Source of the DNA: Leptospira sp.
GTDB lineage: Bacteria > Spirochaetota > Leptospiria > Leptospirales > Leptospiraceae
NCBI GenBank assembly: GCA_002786225.1
Contig: PEQN01000001.1
Location: 186,001 to 250,000, forward strand
Reading direction: 5' to 3'
Length of the DNA: 64,000 nt
The notes under the pieces were generated by a model. The model saw only the letters and a program-made list of their open reading frames with translations, was not told the origin of the DNA and did no database searches. The translations under genes were made by a program, and so were the position numbers. Positions 1-9,088 of the stretch are shown in pieces; the stretch's first letter is position 1, and each line of letters starts with the position of its first letter.

Positions 1-1250
1 TTTAGATCTGATAAAAATACTGAAATAATTTCTAAATTATTAATATCAGAATCGATGATTAAAATTTTATCTTCTTTAAATTGGTAATTGATTTTTCCAT
101 GAAGATTGTTAGAATGAACATTCGGTAATTTCGAATATGAAATATTGGGAAGCTCCACAGAAAACCTTGTCCCATAACCAAGTTGAGATTTTAATGAGAT
201 GTCACCTGAAAGTAGGTCTACAAATCTTTTCGTTATACTTAAACCTAATCCAGTACCTCCAAATTTTTTATTAATACTTGATTCTACTTGGTAAAAAGGA
301 TTAAAGATATTCTTCACATGTTGAGAATCAATACCTATACCTGTATCAATTACTTCAATTTGTAATTTGCATTTTTTTGTTTGATGATTAGGAACTAAGG
401 TAAAGTTTAATTCTATCTGACCTTCCTGAGTAAACTTTACAGCATTGCTCAATAAATTAATTAAAATATGGCGAAGTTTATCTTCATCATAATAAAGCTG
501 AATATATTCATCAGTATTAAAATTGGTCAGTATTTTAATGCTTTTCTTAATTGCTGAGGATTGAAACATACTAACAATTTCAGAAACTAGAGATTCCAAT
601 TGAAAGAAGGAATTTTTTATATCAACTTTTCCTGAATCTAGTTTAGAAAATTCTAAAATACTATTAATAATAGAAAGTAAAGCTTTACCCGAATTATTGA
701 TTCCATCCAAATAATTATGGTATTCAGGACTAAATATCTTATTCTTTAAGATTTCTGAAAAACCAAGAATCGAATTCATTGGAGTTCGTATTTCATGACT
801 CATATTTGCTATAAATTCTGATTTTGCTAAAGATGCTGCTTTCGCATCGAGAATCGCTTTATTAAGTGTCATTTGATTTTTTAACAAAGATTCTTGCACT
901 TTTAACCTTATAGAAATTTCTTTCTGAAGTTTTTCATTTATAAGAACCAGTTCTTCTGCTCTTTGAGAAACTAATTTCTCTAAGTTCATTTTTTTATGGA
1001 TTATATCATTTTCATTATCTTGGATTTTTTGAATTAATTTTTGGTATGCCTCTATAAAAAACCTAAATTCTTTATCTATTTCTTGTTCAACAATTGGATT
1101 ATTTTTTCCATTTAAAACTTCAGCTGTATAACTTTTGATTCCCTTTATGGACAGATTGACTTTTTTCTTATATTGAAGCAATACAAACAAAGTCGATAGT
1201 AAACTTAATGTAGAAAAAGTAAATAATAACCAAACATACTCAACTAACAT
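1..1250 (-). CDS. Hybrid sensor histidine kinase, 3' end outside the window
   Basis: The frame is open from an ATG at 1250 to the window edge, so the C-terminus is missing. One N-terminal membrane segment (about residues 4-26) is followed by a coiled coil. The HisKA phospho-acceptor motif SHEIRTPMN has its His at residue 152. The HATPase domain shows an N box (NLLSNAVKF), a DTGIGI G1 box and a GGTGLGL G2 box. The last visible residues (KILIIDSDINN) look like the start of a receiver domain, which makes it a hybrid kinase. It probably autophosphorylates and passes phosphate to its own receiver. Only one short membrane segment and no periplasmic sensor domain are seen, so the signal is unknown. 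Confidence 0.85.
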   Translation of the reverse strand, partial: MLVEYVWLLFTFSTLSLLSTLFVLLQYKKKVNLSIKGIKSYTAEVLNGKNNPIVEQEIDKEFRFFIEAYQKLIQKIQDNENDIIHKKMNLEKLVSQRAEELVLINEKLQKEISIRLKVQESLLKNQMTLNKAILDAKAASLAKSEFIANMSHEIRTPMNSILGFSEILKNKIFSPEYHNYLDGINNSGKALLSIINSILEFSKLDSGKVDIKNSFFQLESLVSEIVSMFQSSAIKKSIKILTNFNTDEYIQLYYDEDKLRHILINLLSNAVKFTQEGQIELNFTLVPNHQTKKCKLQIEVIDTGIGIDSQHVKNIFNPFYQVESSINKKFGGTGLGLSITKRFVDLLSGDISLKSQLGYGTRFSVELPNISYSKLPNVHSNNLHGKINYQFKEDKILIIDSDINNLEIISVFLSDL

Positions 1251-1321
1251 GTCTTTGTATATTTCTTTTTAATTAAGTTCGTAAAATCAAATTTTATCAT
1301 TGAGATATCCTTTATTGAAAA

Positions 1322-1657
1322 TCATTCTAAGACTTTAAATGAAAGGTAATTATCCTCAGTTCTTTGATGAAATTTAACTTTAGAATTTATTTGAATATTT
1401 TCTTTAAAAGAAAAATCTATATATGCTAATAGATTTAGACCTTCATCGAGTTGAATCATAGCTAAATAGTATGGAGTCTTATTAGCCATTCTCCCGAAGC
1501 CCACATTTATCTTTGAATAAGAATAAATGCTTCCTTCGCCTTTTATTTTTTTATCAATCCAATTGAACTGTGAACATTCAGGGCACTTATAATTTGCAGA
1601 GAGAGTCAGGAATCCGCAAGAGTTGCATTTTTTACAATATAGCTCTTGGGATTCCAT
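1322..1657 (-). CDS. DUF35 OB-fold protein with rubredoxin-like zinc ribbon
   Basis: This 111-residue protein has an N-terminal four-cysteine ribbon (CKKCNSCG, then CPEC) followed by a small beta-rich OB-fold part with the GxGxIYSYSKIN pattern of the DUF35 family. DUF35 proteins are known to accompany thiolases and bridge them to partner enzymes of acyl-CoA metabolism. It starts 8 bases after the stop of the thiolase gene on the same strand, so the two are probably cotranscribed and act together. The length is normal for the family. The substrate cannot be deduced. Confidence 0.8.
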   Translation of the reverse strand: MESQELYCKKCNSCGFLTLSANYKCPECSQFNWIDKKIKGEGSIYSYSKINVGFGRMANKTPYYLAMIQLDEGLNLLAYIDFSFKENIQINSKVKFHQRTEDNYLSFKVLE

Positions 1658-1665
1658 GAATAGTA

Positions 1666-2883
1666 TTAACCTTTAATTCTTTCGATAATAGTGGCTATAC
1701 CCATTCCACCACCAATGCAAAGGGTAATTAGTCCGTACTTTCCGTCTCTTCTTTCTAATTCATCAAGAACAGTACCAGTAAGAATAGCTCCTGTTGCTCC
1801 TAGTGGATGCCCCAAAGAAATAGCTCCACCATTTACATTGATTCTATCTTCAGGTACGTTCAAGGTCTTTTTAACATAAAGGACAACTGATGCAAATGCT
1901 TCATTGATTTCCCAAAGATCAATGTCCTTAACACTAAGTCCTGCCATTTTCAAAGCCTTTTGCGAAGCAGAAACTGGTCCAGTCAACATAATCGTTGGCT
2001 CTTCTCCTGTTGCAACCGTTGCAATAATTTTAGCTCTAGGTTTCAATCCGTACTTTTTTAATCCTTCGTCATTTGAAATCAATAATGATGCTGCTCCATC
2101 CACAATTCCTGAAGAATTACCAAGTGTATGGATGTGATTAATTTTTTGAATTTCAGGATAGCTCTTTAATGCTATGGCATCTAATTCTTTTTCACCAATT
2201 GTCTTAAAAATTGCTGCTAGCCCAGATAAAAATGCATAATCAGATTCAATACGGGGACTTTCATCTTCCGTAACAATTGTACCGTCATCAAGCTTAGTAG
2301 GAATTATAGACTTTTTAAAATAGCCATTCTTAATTGCATTTGCAGCTTTGATCTGAGAAGATTCAGCGAATCGATCTGCTTCTTCTCTAGAGATACCATA
2401 TTTTGTTGCGATTAAATCTGCTGAGATACCTTGAGGAACTAAATTATAATGCTCTGCTATGTGAGGATTGCCAACAGTGAAATCTCTCCCTAGCATGTCC
2501 GCGCCCATTTTCACTCGAGACATAGATTCGATTCCGCCACCAACCCCTAAGTCCATAGCTCCTGATGAAACATGGTTGGCAACATTATTGATAGCTTGCA
2601 ATCCTGAACCACAAAACCTGTTCACAGTGTAACCTGGAACGGAATTGGGCCACTGTGCAGCCATTACGGCATAACGAGCAATACAAGCAGCTTGGTCTTC
2701 AACCTGACTTACACAACCCATTACTACTTCTTCTACTTTATCCGGATTGATAGAATTTCTTTCGGCAAGTGCCTTTAGTGTTACTGCTGAGAGATCTTGA
2801 GGGTGGACTGAAGCGAGCGATCCACGTTTTTTTCCTTTTCCACGTGGAGTTCTTACTGCATCTATAATATACGCATTATTCAT
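1666..2883 (-). CDS. Thiolase (acetyl-CoA acyltransferase family)
   Basis: This 405-residue protein is a full-length thiolase. The nucleophilic Cys is residue 91 in [10 protein letters not shown]. The NEAFA motif, the catalytic His 359 in GHPLGATG and the second catalytic Cys 389 in CIGGGMG are all present. The family joins or cleaves acyl-CoA and acetyl-CoA in the cytoplasm. The ATG at 2883 is preceded by an AGAGG ribosome site. The downstream DUF35 gene suggests a thiolase-DUF35 complex. Whether it works in beta-oxidation or in synthesis cannot be settled from sequence, so no symbol is given. Confidence 0.93.
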   Translation of the reverse strand: MNNAYIIDAVRTPRGKGKKRGSLASVHPQDLSAVTLKALAERNSINPDKVEEVVMGCVSQVEDQAACIARYAVMAAQWPNSVPGYTVNRFCGSGLQAINNVANHVSSGAMDLGVGGGIESMSRVKMGADMLGRDFTVGNPHIAEHYNLVPQGISADLIATKYGISREEADRFAESSQIKAANAIKNGYFKKSIIPTKLDDGTIVTEDESPRIESDYAFLSGLAAIFKTIGEKELDAIALKSYPEIQKINHIHTLGNSSGIVDGAASLLISNDEGLKKYGLKPRAKIIATVATGEEPTIMLTGPVSASQKALKMAGLSVKDIDLWEINEAFASVVLYVKKTLNVPEDRINVNGGAISLGHPLGATGAILTGTVLDELERRDGKYGLITLCIGGGMGIATIIERIKG

Positions 2884-2960
2884 TTAAATTACCTCTTTAT
2901 TAAAATATAGAATTAAATTGTAAAAAAGTGGCAACTAAATAATCTTTATAAAATCAACTT

Positions 2961-4427
2961 ATGATGGATTTCAGTTTTTTAAATCTAATTGGTCAACCTG
3001 CAATGGCACTTGACTCTAATTTAAAAATTTTAGGTATTAATGGTCATGCCAAGAAAAGATTCCTAGATATTGCTAGAATTTCAATACAAGAAAATGATAA
3101 CCTAACAAATAAGCTACATAATTCCAGTTTCCAAGAAATTTACAAAGTATTTATTCAATGTATTTTAAAAATGAATAAAGAACAAATTGAAACAATTAAT
3201 CATCAGATTTTTTTAACGATTGATCTCTCTATTCAATTGCATATTAAAATAAATAAAGTAGAGAATACTTTTTTTTATCTTATCACATCCAGCAATATCA
3301 CTCAACAAGCGAATCGATCAACAAAATTAAGAATTAGATACGAAGAACAATTAGATGTTTTTCGTAATCTCTTTGACTTGGCTCCTATCGGTCTTGCAAT
3401 TAAAGATTTAGAAGGAGGTTTCTTCAAAGTCAACCAAGGACTTTCTCATATAACTGGCTATACTAAGGAAGAAATTATCCATCTTCCTTTGAATAAAATT
3501 TTCCCTAACTCTAACAATCAAAGAGAGAAGGATTTAATTTCTGTATTAATTTCTCAAAAAGAAGATAATTTTAAAACAGAAAGAGAGATTCTAAATGTAA
3601 ATGGAGACAAAATCATTGTACAAGAATCTTTGCATATAATTCGAGATGAATTAGATCAACCATTTATTTGTATAGTTTCTTACCAAGATATTACAGAAGA
3701 AAGAAATCTACAAAAGAAATTAATCGAATCTAGACAGATGGAAGAATTAGGTAAATTATCGGGAGGCATAGCTCACGATTTTAACAATATGTTATTACCT
3801 GTTACACTTTGTTCGGATCTTGCTTTGCAAGAAATTGAAAAATTAAATCTTCCACTTTCCAATGAAATATTGAAATTCCAGAATTACTTTAGAAAAATTT
3901 CAACTGCTGCTCTTCGAGCAAAAATTTTAATTCAAAAACTATTCCAATATTCAAAAACAGGTATCTATGAATTGACACCTTTGAAATTAGAAGATGAAAT
4001 TAAGAAAATATACCATCGTTTAAAATTTGAAACACCCCAACATATAAAATTAATATTAGAAATCAATGATAAAGACTTACCTATATTAGGAGAAGCGCTC
4101 GGCCTAGAGCAGATTGTTGAAAATTTAGTAACCAATTCTTTTCATGCTCTGTCTTATCTTCCTGATGGTATTGTAACGATCCGAATTTTTGAAGATTTCA
4201 ATGATGCAATTCTTGAGATAGAAGACAATGGAAGCGGAATTCTTGAAAAAGAACTTCAGAACATCTTTACACCTTTCTATTCGGGACAGAAATCCTCTAA
4301 AGGACAAGGAATGGGCTTAATTGTAGTACAAACTATTGTACATAAAATGAATGGGAAATTGAAGTTTTACTCTAATCCAGGTAAAGGAACCATCTTTCAA
4401 ATAAGCTTTCCAAAACTACTTAAATAG
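2961..4427 (+). CDS. PAS-domain sensor histidine kinase, soluble
   Basis: This 488-residue protein has no membrane segment. An N-terminal PAS-like region (about 1-110) is followed by a clear PAS domain (about 130-250, including APIGLAIKD and the ITGYTKEEI pattern). The HisKA motif GGIAHDFNNML has its His at 272, as in the HWE/NtrB-like kinases that carry an HDFNN motif. The HATPase domain has NLVTNSFHAL, DNGSGI and GQGMGL. No response regulator gene lies beside it, so it is an orphan kinase. It is divergent from the thiolase gene, with a 77-base shared upstream region. Confidence 0.88.
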   Translation: MMDFSFLNLIGQPAMALDSNLKILGINGHAKKRFLDIARISIQENDNLTNKLHNSSFQEIYKVFIQCILKMNKEQIETINHQIFLTIDLSIQLHIKINKVENTFFYLITSSNITQQANRSTKLRIRYEEQLDVFRNLFDLAPIGLAIKDLEGGFFKVNQGLSHITGYTKEEIIHLPLNKIFPNSNNQREKDLISVLISQKEDNFKTEREILNVNGDKIIVQESLHIIRDELDQPFICIVSYQDITEERNLQKKLIESRQMEELGKLSGGIAHDFNNMLLPVTLCSDLALQEIEKLNLPLSNEILKFQNYFRKISTAALRAKILIQKLFQYSKTGIYELTPLKLEDEIKKIYHRLKFETPQHIKLILEINDKDLPILGEALGLEQIVENLVTNSFHALSYLPDGIVTIRIFEDFNDAILEIEDNGSGILEKELQNIFTPFYSGQKSSKGQGMGLIVVQTIVHKMNGKLKFYSNPGKGTIFQISFPKLLK

Positions 4428-4482
4428 ATTTTTTTCTTACAATCGCCTTGACATAAACAACTATAATTTGCAAGAATTGTCT

Positions 4483-4716
4483 ATGCTAGAAGACGAAAGA
4501 AGAAATAATTTTGCTTTAAGATTATCAATCGATAACCTGAAAAATATAATTGAAATCTTAGAAGATGATAAGAAGCCTACTAAGGAACAAATTTCCTATG
4601 CGAAAGAAGATATTAATAATATGGTCGATGCTATTACAAATTACCATGCTAGATTTATAGAATTACTTGAAACAGTGAATAATATTAAAGAACTCGAAAA
4701 GAGATTAAATCTTTAA
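4483..4716 (+). CDS. Small helical (coiled-coil) protein, unknown function
   Basis: About 77 residues, rich in Glu, Lys, Asp and Asn with hydrophobics at heptad-like spacing, so a short coiled coil is likely. The ATG at 4483 was preferred to an in-frame TTG at 4468 because neither has a convincing ribosome site and ATG is the commoner codon. It lies between the PAS kinase and the GDPD lipoprotein, all on the plus strand. I do not recognise a family. Confidence 0.55.
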   Translation: MLEDERRNNFALRLSIDNLKNIIEILEDDKKPTKEQISYAKEDINNMVDAITNYHARFIELLETVNNIKELEKRLNL

Positions 4717-4742
4717 TTTACTAATGCAATAATGAGGACAAA

Positions 4743-5765
4743 ATGAAACATCCAATAAACAAACTATTGAAACCTTCTTTAAGAAGAAATTTTTTTCTAA
4801 TAATTTCAACTATAAGCTTAATTCTATTTTTATCGAATTGTGCAACTGTCCCATATAAACCTTCTGATTTAAAGACCTTAGATCTTCAAGGTCACAGAGG
4901 AGCAAGAGGTCTACGTCCCGAAAATACATGGCCCGCTTTTCAAACTGCAATCGATTACAAAATGACGACACTGGAATTAGATACAGTTTTAACTAAAGAT
5001 GGTAAGGTGATCATCCATCATGATTCGGAAACCAATCCAATAATTTGTCAAAATGGAGATGGAAGCAGTATTCAAAAAATAAATCTATACGAACTTACCT
5101 TAGCTGAATTAAAACAATTAGATTGTGGAACTTTACAAAATCCTAAATTCCCTGAACAAGTTCCCGTACCTGGAACTAAGTTAATTACAATCGATGAATT
5201 TTTCAAATTAGTTGCTGATGTGGAAAAAAAGAATGGTCCAAAGGCTACTCAATACCTCTATAATATTGAAACAAAATTTCCCAATGACAATAACTCCTCA
5301 GTGAGTGAAGAAAGAATGAAGCTTCATGTCAAAACCTTAATCCAGAGTATAGAAAAGGCAAAGACTTCCAAACGAGTAACTCTACAATCTTTTTACCTGC
5401 CTGCACTAAAAGAAGCTGAGGCTATGAACCCTTCTATAAAAAGATCGGCTCTTTTTGCTCCAACCTATTTCCAAGGCTTAATGATTATACTTGGATTTGG
5501 AAATTCCTATCGAAGTGAAATCATTGCAAAATCCGAAGAAATTCATGCAAATATTATTTCGCCTTACTTTCTTTATGTGACACCAAAGTTTGTAGCTACT
5601 TCTCATTCTAAAAACCTTGCGGTGATTCCTTGGACAGTGAATGATCCCAAAGAAATGAAACGTCTCGTAGAATGTGGAGTGGATGGAATCATTTCCGATT
5701 ATCCCAATCGACTAAGAGAATTTGTAGATCTAGAAGCAGCGAATCTCCAAGCTGAAACTAAATAG
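4743..5765 (+). CDS. Glycerophosphodiester phosphodiesterase lipoprotein
   Basis: The 340-residue product starts with a lipoprotein signal peptide ending in FLSNC (lipidated Cys 33). The GDPD motif follows: QGHRGARGLRPEN (His 51, Arg 52, Glu 60), then ELDTVLTKDGKVIIHHD and a C-terminal VNDPKEMKRLVECGVDGIISDYP stretch typical of the TIM-barrel family. Such enzymes split glycerophosphodiesters into glycerol-3-phosphate and an alcohol, here probably at the periplasmic side of a membrane. A GAGG site lies just upstream of the ATG. The next lipoprotein gene starts 12 bases after the stop. Confidence 0.92.
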   Translation: MKHPINKLLKPSLRRNFFLIISTISLILFLSNCATVPYKPSDLKTLDLQGHRGARGLRPENTWPAFQTAIDYKMTTLELDTVLTKDGKVIIHHDSETNPIICQNGDGSSIQKINLYELTLAELKQLDCGTLQNPKFPEQVPVPGTKLITIDEFFKLVADVEKKNGPKATQYLYNIETKFPNDNNSSVSEERMKLHVKTLIQSIEKAKTSKRVTLQSFYLPALKEAEAMNPSIKRSALFAPTYFQGLMIILGFGNSYRSEIIAKSEEIHANIISPYFLYVTPKFVATSHSKNLAVIPWTVNDPKEMKRLVECGVDGIISDYPNRLREFVDLEAANLQAETK

Positions 5766-5777
5766 AAAAAGAATCCT

Positions 5778-7013
5778 ATGAATCGATTCTGTAGTAATAT
5801 TTTATTGTTTCGAATAGTCTTAGGATTTACTATCTTCCTGCCTTTTATTGCATGTGGAGGTGATCTAGATTCAGAGCTTAACATAGAACAGAACGAGGAA
5901 TCCCTATCTTTCTTTAAGGAAACTTACAACCAAAGTCGAAGTGCATTTAAAGAAACATATGAACGAATTTCCGCAGAATATCCAAATGCAACTTTAGATT
6001 CCTTTCCCATACCAGGTTCCGATTCTGATCTTACTGTAGATTATATCTTTTTTGCCTCGTTTAAAAAGAATGATAAGACCCTTGTTCTTACATCTGGAAT
6101 CCACGGTGCGGAGGCAGGTACAGGAGCTGCTGTTCAACAGCATTTTATCAATAAAATTTATCCTAAGTATATAAATAAAGAAAATACTTCCGTACTAATT
6201 GTACATTCCTTGAATCCATATGGGTTTCGGAATTTCAGAAGAGTTACTGAGAACAATGTTGATTTAAACCGTAATTTTGGTAAAACCAAAGAACTTTTCA
6301 ATACCAAAAATGAAGGCTATCCAAAGATAGCTAGTTTACTTAATCCAAATACGACTGCGGATACCAGCGATATTGGAAATAGATTTTTCTTATTTAAAGC
6401 AATTTATAATATTGCAACCAAAGGTATGGGTCCATTGAAGCAGGCTGCTTTACAAGGCCAGTATGAATTTCCAGAAGGAATTTATTTCGGTGGGCAAGAT
6501 TTTGAACCCTTGCGCAAACCACTTGATTCCTTGTTTATTGATAAAGTTGGGAATTCCAAAAAAGTCTTACTCGTAGATTTGCATACTGGTTATGGTGAAC
6601 GTGGCAAACTTCATTTTTTTCCAAGTGATCCTAAAAATGAAAGGGTTAAGAAGCTAACAGAAAGTATATTTTCTGGTTATCAAATTGATTGGGCATCTAA
6701 TGATGATTTTTATACTGTAACTGGTGAACTATCCACTCATATTTGTGATTTATTTCCAAAGTTAGAGGATTGCGTTCCTATGGTTTTTGAATATGGAACC
6801 CTGAATTCCCAAACCACCATGGGTGCAATAGAATCAATCCACAGAACTATTCTAGAAAACCAAGGGCATTGGAATGGGTATGCTGATGAAGAGCAGAAAG
6901 AAATCATAAAAGCAAAATACCGAGAAATGTTCTTTCCGTCTTCTGGCAAGTGGCGTACGAAAGTAATTCAAGATTCAGAACAAATCTGGTCCGATATACT
7001 TCCTAGGTTTTGA
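5778..7013 (+). CDS. DUF2817 / M14-like zinc carboxypeptidase lipoprotein
   Basis: The 411-residue product has a signal peptide ending in LPFIAC (Cys 26). The motif SGIHGAEAGTGAAVQ supplies the His 109/Glu 112 zinc pair, and VDLHTGYGE supplies a later His. NNVDLNRNFG resembles the substrate-binding NxxxNR stretch of M14-type peptidases. This matches the DUF2817 branch of zinc carboxypeptidases. It is probably cotranscribed with the preceding phosphodiesterase and acts outside the cytoplasm. The natural substrate is unknown. A strong terminator hairpin follows the gene. Confidence 0.85.
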   Translation: MNRFCSNILLFRIVLGFTIFLPFIACGGDLDSELNIEQNEESLSFFKETYNQSRSAFKETYERISAEYPNATLDSFPIPGSDSDLTVDYIFFASFKKNDKTLVLTSGIHGAEAGTGAAVQQHFINKIYPKYINKENTSVLIVHSLNPYGFRNFRRVTENNVDLNRNFGKTKELFNTKNEGYPKIASLLNPNTTADTSDIGNRFFLFKAIYNIATKGMGPLKQAALQGQYEFPEGIYFGGQDFEPLRKPLDSLFIDKVGNSKKVLLVDLHTGYGERGKLHFFPSDPKNERVKKLTESIFSGYQIDWASNDDFYTVTGELSTHICDLFPKLEDCVPMVFEYGTLNSQTTMGAIESIHRTILENQGHWNGYADEEQKEIIKAKYREMFFPSSGKWRTKVIQDSEQIWSDILPRF

Positions 7014-7080
7014 TACATTATACTCTTTCCTTGGTTCAGGACATTATTCTCTTAAGATCATTTCTAATATGAATTTTCAC

Positions 7081-7120
7081 TTGCTGCTCAATTACTTTTG
7101 AGCAGCAAAAGTTTCTTTTT
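7081..7120 (+). terminator. Rho-independent terminator between convergent genes
   Basis: A perfect 11-bp stem (TTGCTGCTCAA at 7081-7091 pairing with TTGAGCAGCAA at 7098-7108) has a 6-base loop and is followed by AAGTTTCTTTTT. It lies 67 bases after the DUF2817 stop. The T-tract is on the plus strand, so it should end the plus-strand operon. The convergent aldo/keto reductase gene ends 24 bases before the hairpin on its own strand, but there the hairpin lacks a good T-tract. Confidence 0.85.
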
Positions 7121-7131
7121 AATATTAAATT

Positions 7132-8175
7132 TTAGTATGGGATTGGAAAATCTCGCCTAACCAAATCAATTTCTTTTAATATTTCTGGGCTAAGTTTTAT
7201 ATCAAAAGATGCAATATTTGACTTCAACTGTTCCATAGTTGTTGCACCTATAATATTTGCAGTTACAAAAGGACGACTTGTAACAAATGCAAGAGCCATT
7301 TGTCCTGGATCAAGTGAATGTTTCTTTGCTATGGAAAGGTAAGCATCTACCGCCTTATGAGCCTGAGGTGTGTTTCTCTGATTTTGCTTACGGATCATAG
7401 TCCATCTTGTTCCATCAGGAATTTTGCCATTAGCGTATTTCCCTGTTAGCATACCAGTTGCAAGAGGTGACCAAGCGAGTAGTCCTACATTTTCTCTCAT
7501 ACTGATTTCAAATAAATCTGGTTCATGTGTACGATAAAGAAGGCTGTATTCATTTTGAACAGAAACCATTCTTGGAAGATTTTTTTCTCCTGAAATTCTT
7601 AAATACTGCATGATTCCCCAAGCGGTTTCATTCGATAAACCAACAGTTCGAATTTTACCAGATTGAATGCATTCTTGTAAGGTTTCTAAAACTTCTTGGA
7701 TATTATCTAGAACCTCATTTGTATTTGAACCATTTGGATTGTATCCCCAAATTTGCCCAAAATGGTAAGAGCCTCTATTGGGCCAATGCAATTGGTAAAG
7801 GTCTATGTAATCTGTCTGAAGTCTCTTTAGAGAAGAATCAAGTGCTTCTAGAATATTCTTTCGGTCAATCTGGTACTTACCATCTCTAACCCAACGAAGT
7901 CCAGGTCCTGCAATTTTAGAAGCAAGTATTACCTTATCTCGATTTTTCTTCTTAGCAAACCAATTGCCTATGATTGATTCTGTTTTACCATATGTCTCTG
8001 GAGATGGTGGTACTGCATACATCTCAGCTGTATCAAAAAAATTGATTCCTGCATCTAGGGCATAGTCCATTTGTTCATGTCCTTGGGCCTCAGTATTTTG
8101 ATTGCCCCAGGTCATTGTGCCTAAGCAAATTGCACTTACTTTTAGTTCTGTTCTTCCAAGATTTCTATATTCCAT
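7132..8175 (-). CDS. Aldo/keto reductase, Tas-like
   Basis: The (beta/alpha)8 aldo/keto reductase tetrad is intact: Asp 48 and Tyr 53 in FFDTAEMY, Lys 87 in LASKIAG and His 130 in LYQLHWPN. The N-terminal and PPSPETYGKTE regions align by eye with E. coli Tas, which begins at the equivalent of MEYRNLG. That is why the ATG at 8175 was chosen over an in-frame TTG at 8190. It should be an NADPH-dependent cytoplasmic carbonyl reductase. The substrate is unknown. It stands alone between a terminator and an accessory-looking intergenic region. Confidence 0.9.
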   Translation of the reverse strand: MEYRNLGRTELKVSAICLGTMTWGNQNTEAQGHEQMDYALDAGINFFDTAEMYAVPPSPETYGKTESIIGNWFAKKKNRDKVILASKIAGPGLRWVRDGKYQIDRKNILEALDSSLKRLQTDYIDLYQLHWPNRGSYHFGQIWGYNPNGSNTNEVLDNIQEVLETLQECIQSGKIRTVGLSNETAWGIMQYLRISGEKNLPRMVSVQNEYSLLYRTHEPDLFEISMRENVGLLAWSPLATGMLTGKYANGKIPDGTRWTMIRKQNQRNTPQAHKAVDAYLSIAKKHSLDPGQMALAFVTSRPFVTANIIGATTMEQLKSNIASFDIKLSPEILKEIDLVRRDFPIPY

Positions 8176-8410
8176 ATGTCTAGTTTTCAATTAAATCTAA
8201 GGAATTCAAGAGAATGTTTTTATGTAAAAATTAAGACTAGTGAGTATTTGTGAAGGAGAGGTAAATATAGATTGATTAGAATTTAAGAAAAATCTAGAAA
8301 TTCAATTTTTAGATATGTATATAGGTCACATGGGTGTGTAGACATAGATTTTGGAACTAATTTATTCCATTTTAGGAAAAGATGTTGGCTGATTGAAGGG
8401 ATTCATTAGC

Positions 8411-8447
8411 CGTAGGATTTAATCCTACGTAATGGAGAATAATTCTC
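8411..8447. repeat. REP-like double palindrome, left copy
   Basis: Two adjacent palindromes are seen. CGTAGGATTTAATCCTACG (8411-8429) has 9-base arms around one base. GAGAATAATTCTC (8435-8447) has 6-base arms around one base. They are 5 bases apart. The same pair recurs with the same spacing on the other side of the transposase gene. A GTAG at the foot of a hairpin is typical of REP elements served by REP-associated tyrosine transposases. The second palindrome also resembles a 7-1-7 Fur/PerR operator. Confidence 0.75.
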
Positions 8448-8471
8448 AATAAAATCTATAGAGGGAATTCA

Positions 8472-8933
8472 ATGAAAATACTTTCAATTTCTAAAATTAA
8501 AACAACCTATAGCGGTGCTCAGACTATATATCAAAATCTTTTCCATATGGTATTCTCAACAAAATATCGAAGGCGGGTTCTATCTCCTTTAGTAAAATTG
8601 AAAATTAGATCCTGGATGAGGCACCAGGAGGAATTACTTGGCATGAAAATAATTATAATGAATGGATACTTAGACCATCTTCATATATTGGTTTCAATTC
8701 CTCCCAAAGTTTCAATATCTGAAGTTGCCCATGGAATCAAAGGATATTCTTCGCGTATGCTAGGTAAAAATTTCTACTGGCAAAGAGGGTATTATGTTAA
8801 AGCGATTTCAAGAATGGAATTTATAGATTCTTTTTTTTATATCAGAAATCAATATTTTCATCACAAAGTGGATGAGCACTCTTTAGAAAATGAGATTGAA
8901 TTATTTGATAATATTGATACAAGGGCTGCTTGA
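8472..8933 (+). CDS. IS200/IS605-type Y1 transposase (TnpA or RAYT-like)
   Basis: The 153-residue protein has the Y1 transposase hallmarks: an N-terminal HMVFSTKYRRRVL block, the HUH metal motif HLH (His 69, His 71) in LDHLHILV, an IKGYSS block, and the catalytic Tyr 123 in YIRNQYFHH. This enzyme nicks single-stranded DNA and forms a 5'-phosphotyrosine. The ATG has an AGAGGG site 7 bases upstream. No tnpB is present. REP-like palindrome pairs on both sides suggest either a minimal IS200 element or a domesticated REP-associated transposase. All catalytic residues are intact. Confidence 0.9.
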   Translation: MKILSISKIKTTYSGAQTIYQNLFHMVFSTKYRRRVLSPLVKLKIRSWMRHQEELLGMKIIIMNGYLDHLHILVSIPPKVSISEVAHGIKGYSSRMLGKNFYWQRGYYVKAISRMEFIDSFFYIRNQYFHHKVDEHSLENEIELFDNIDTRAA

Positions 8934-9021
8934 TGATAACAAGTTTCCAAAATGCATAAATTCTGGTTGATTTTTTCTTGAATTTTAATTTTATCTTTGA
9001 AAAATATTGGGAATGGTTATT

Positions 9022-9060
9022 TGTAGGATTCAATCCTACGGCTATGAGAATAATTCTCAT
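9022..9060. repeat. REP-like double palindrome, right copy
   Basis: GTAGGATT-C-AATCCTAC (9023-9039) is followed after 5 bases by ATGAGAATAATTCTCAT (9044-9060, perfect 8-1-8 palindrome). The order and spacing match the left copy at 8411-8447. The flanking GC/GGC next to the first palindrome is in inverted orientation relative to the left copy. It also lies about 30 bases before the start of a lipoprotein gene, so it may double as an operator for that gene. Confidence 0.75.
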
Positions 9061-9088
9061 CTTTATTTCAAGCAAATGGAGAATTTTT

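Noticed and set aside
4448..4467. TTGACA and TATAAT hexamers before the small coiled-coil gene
   Set aside because: Only 8 bases separate them, while a sigma-70 promoter needs about 17, so the match is treated as chance.
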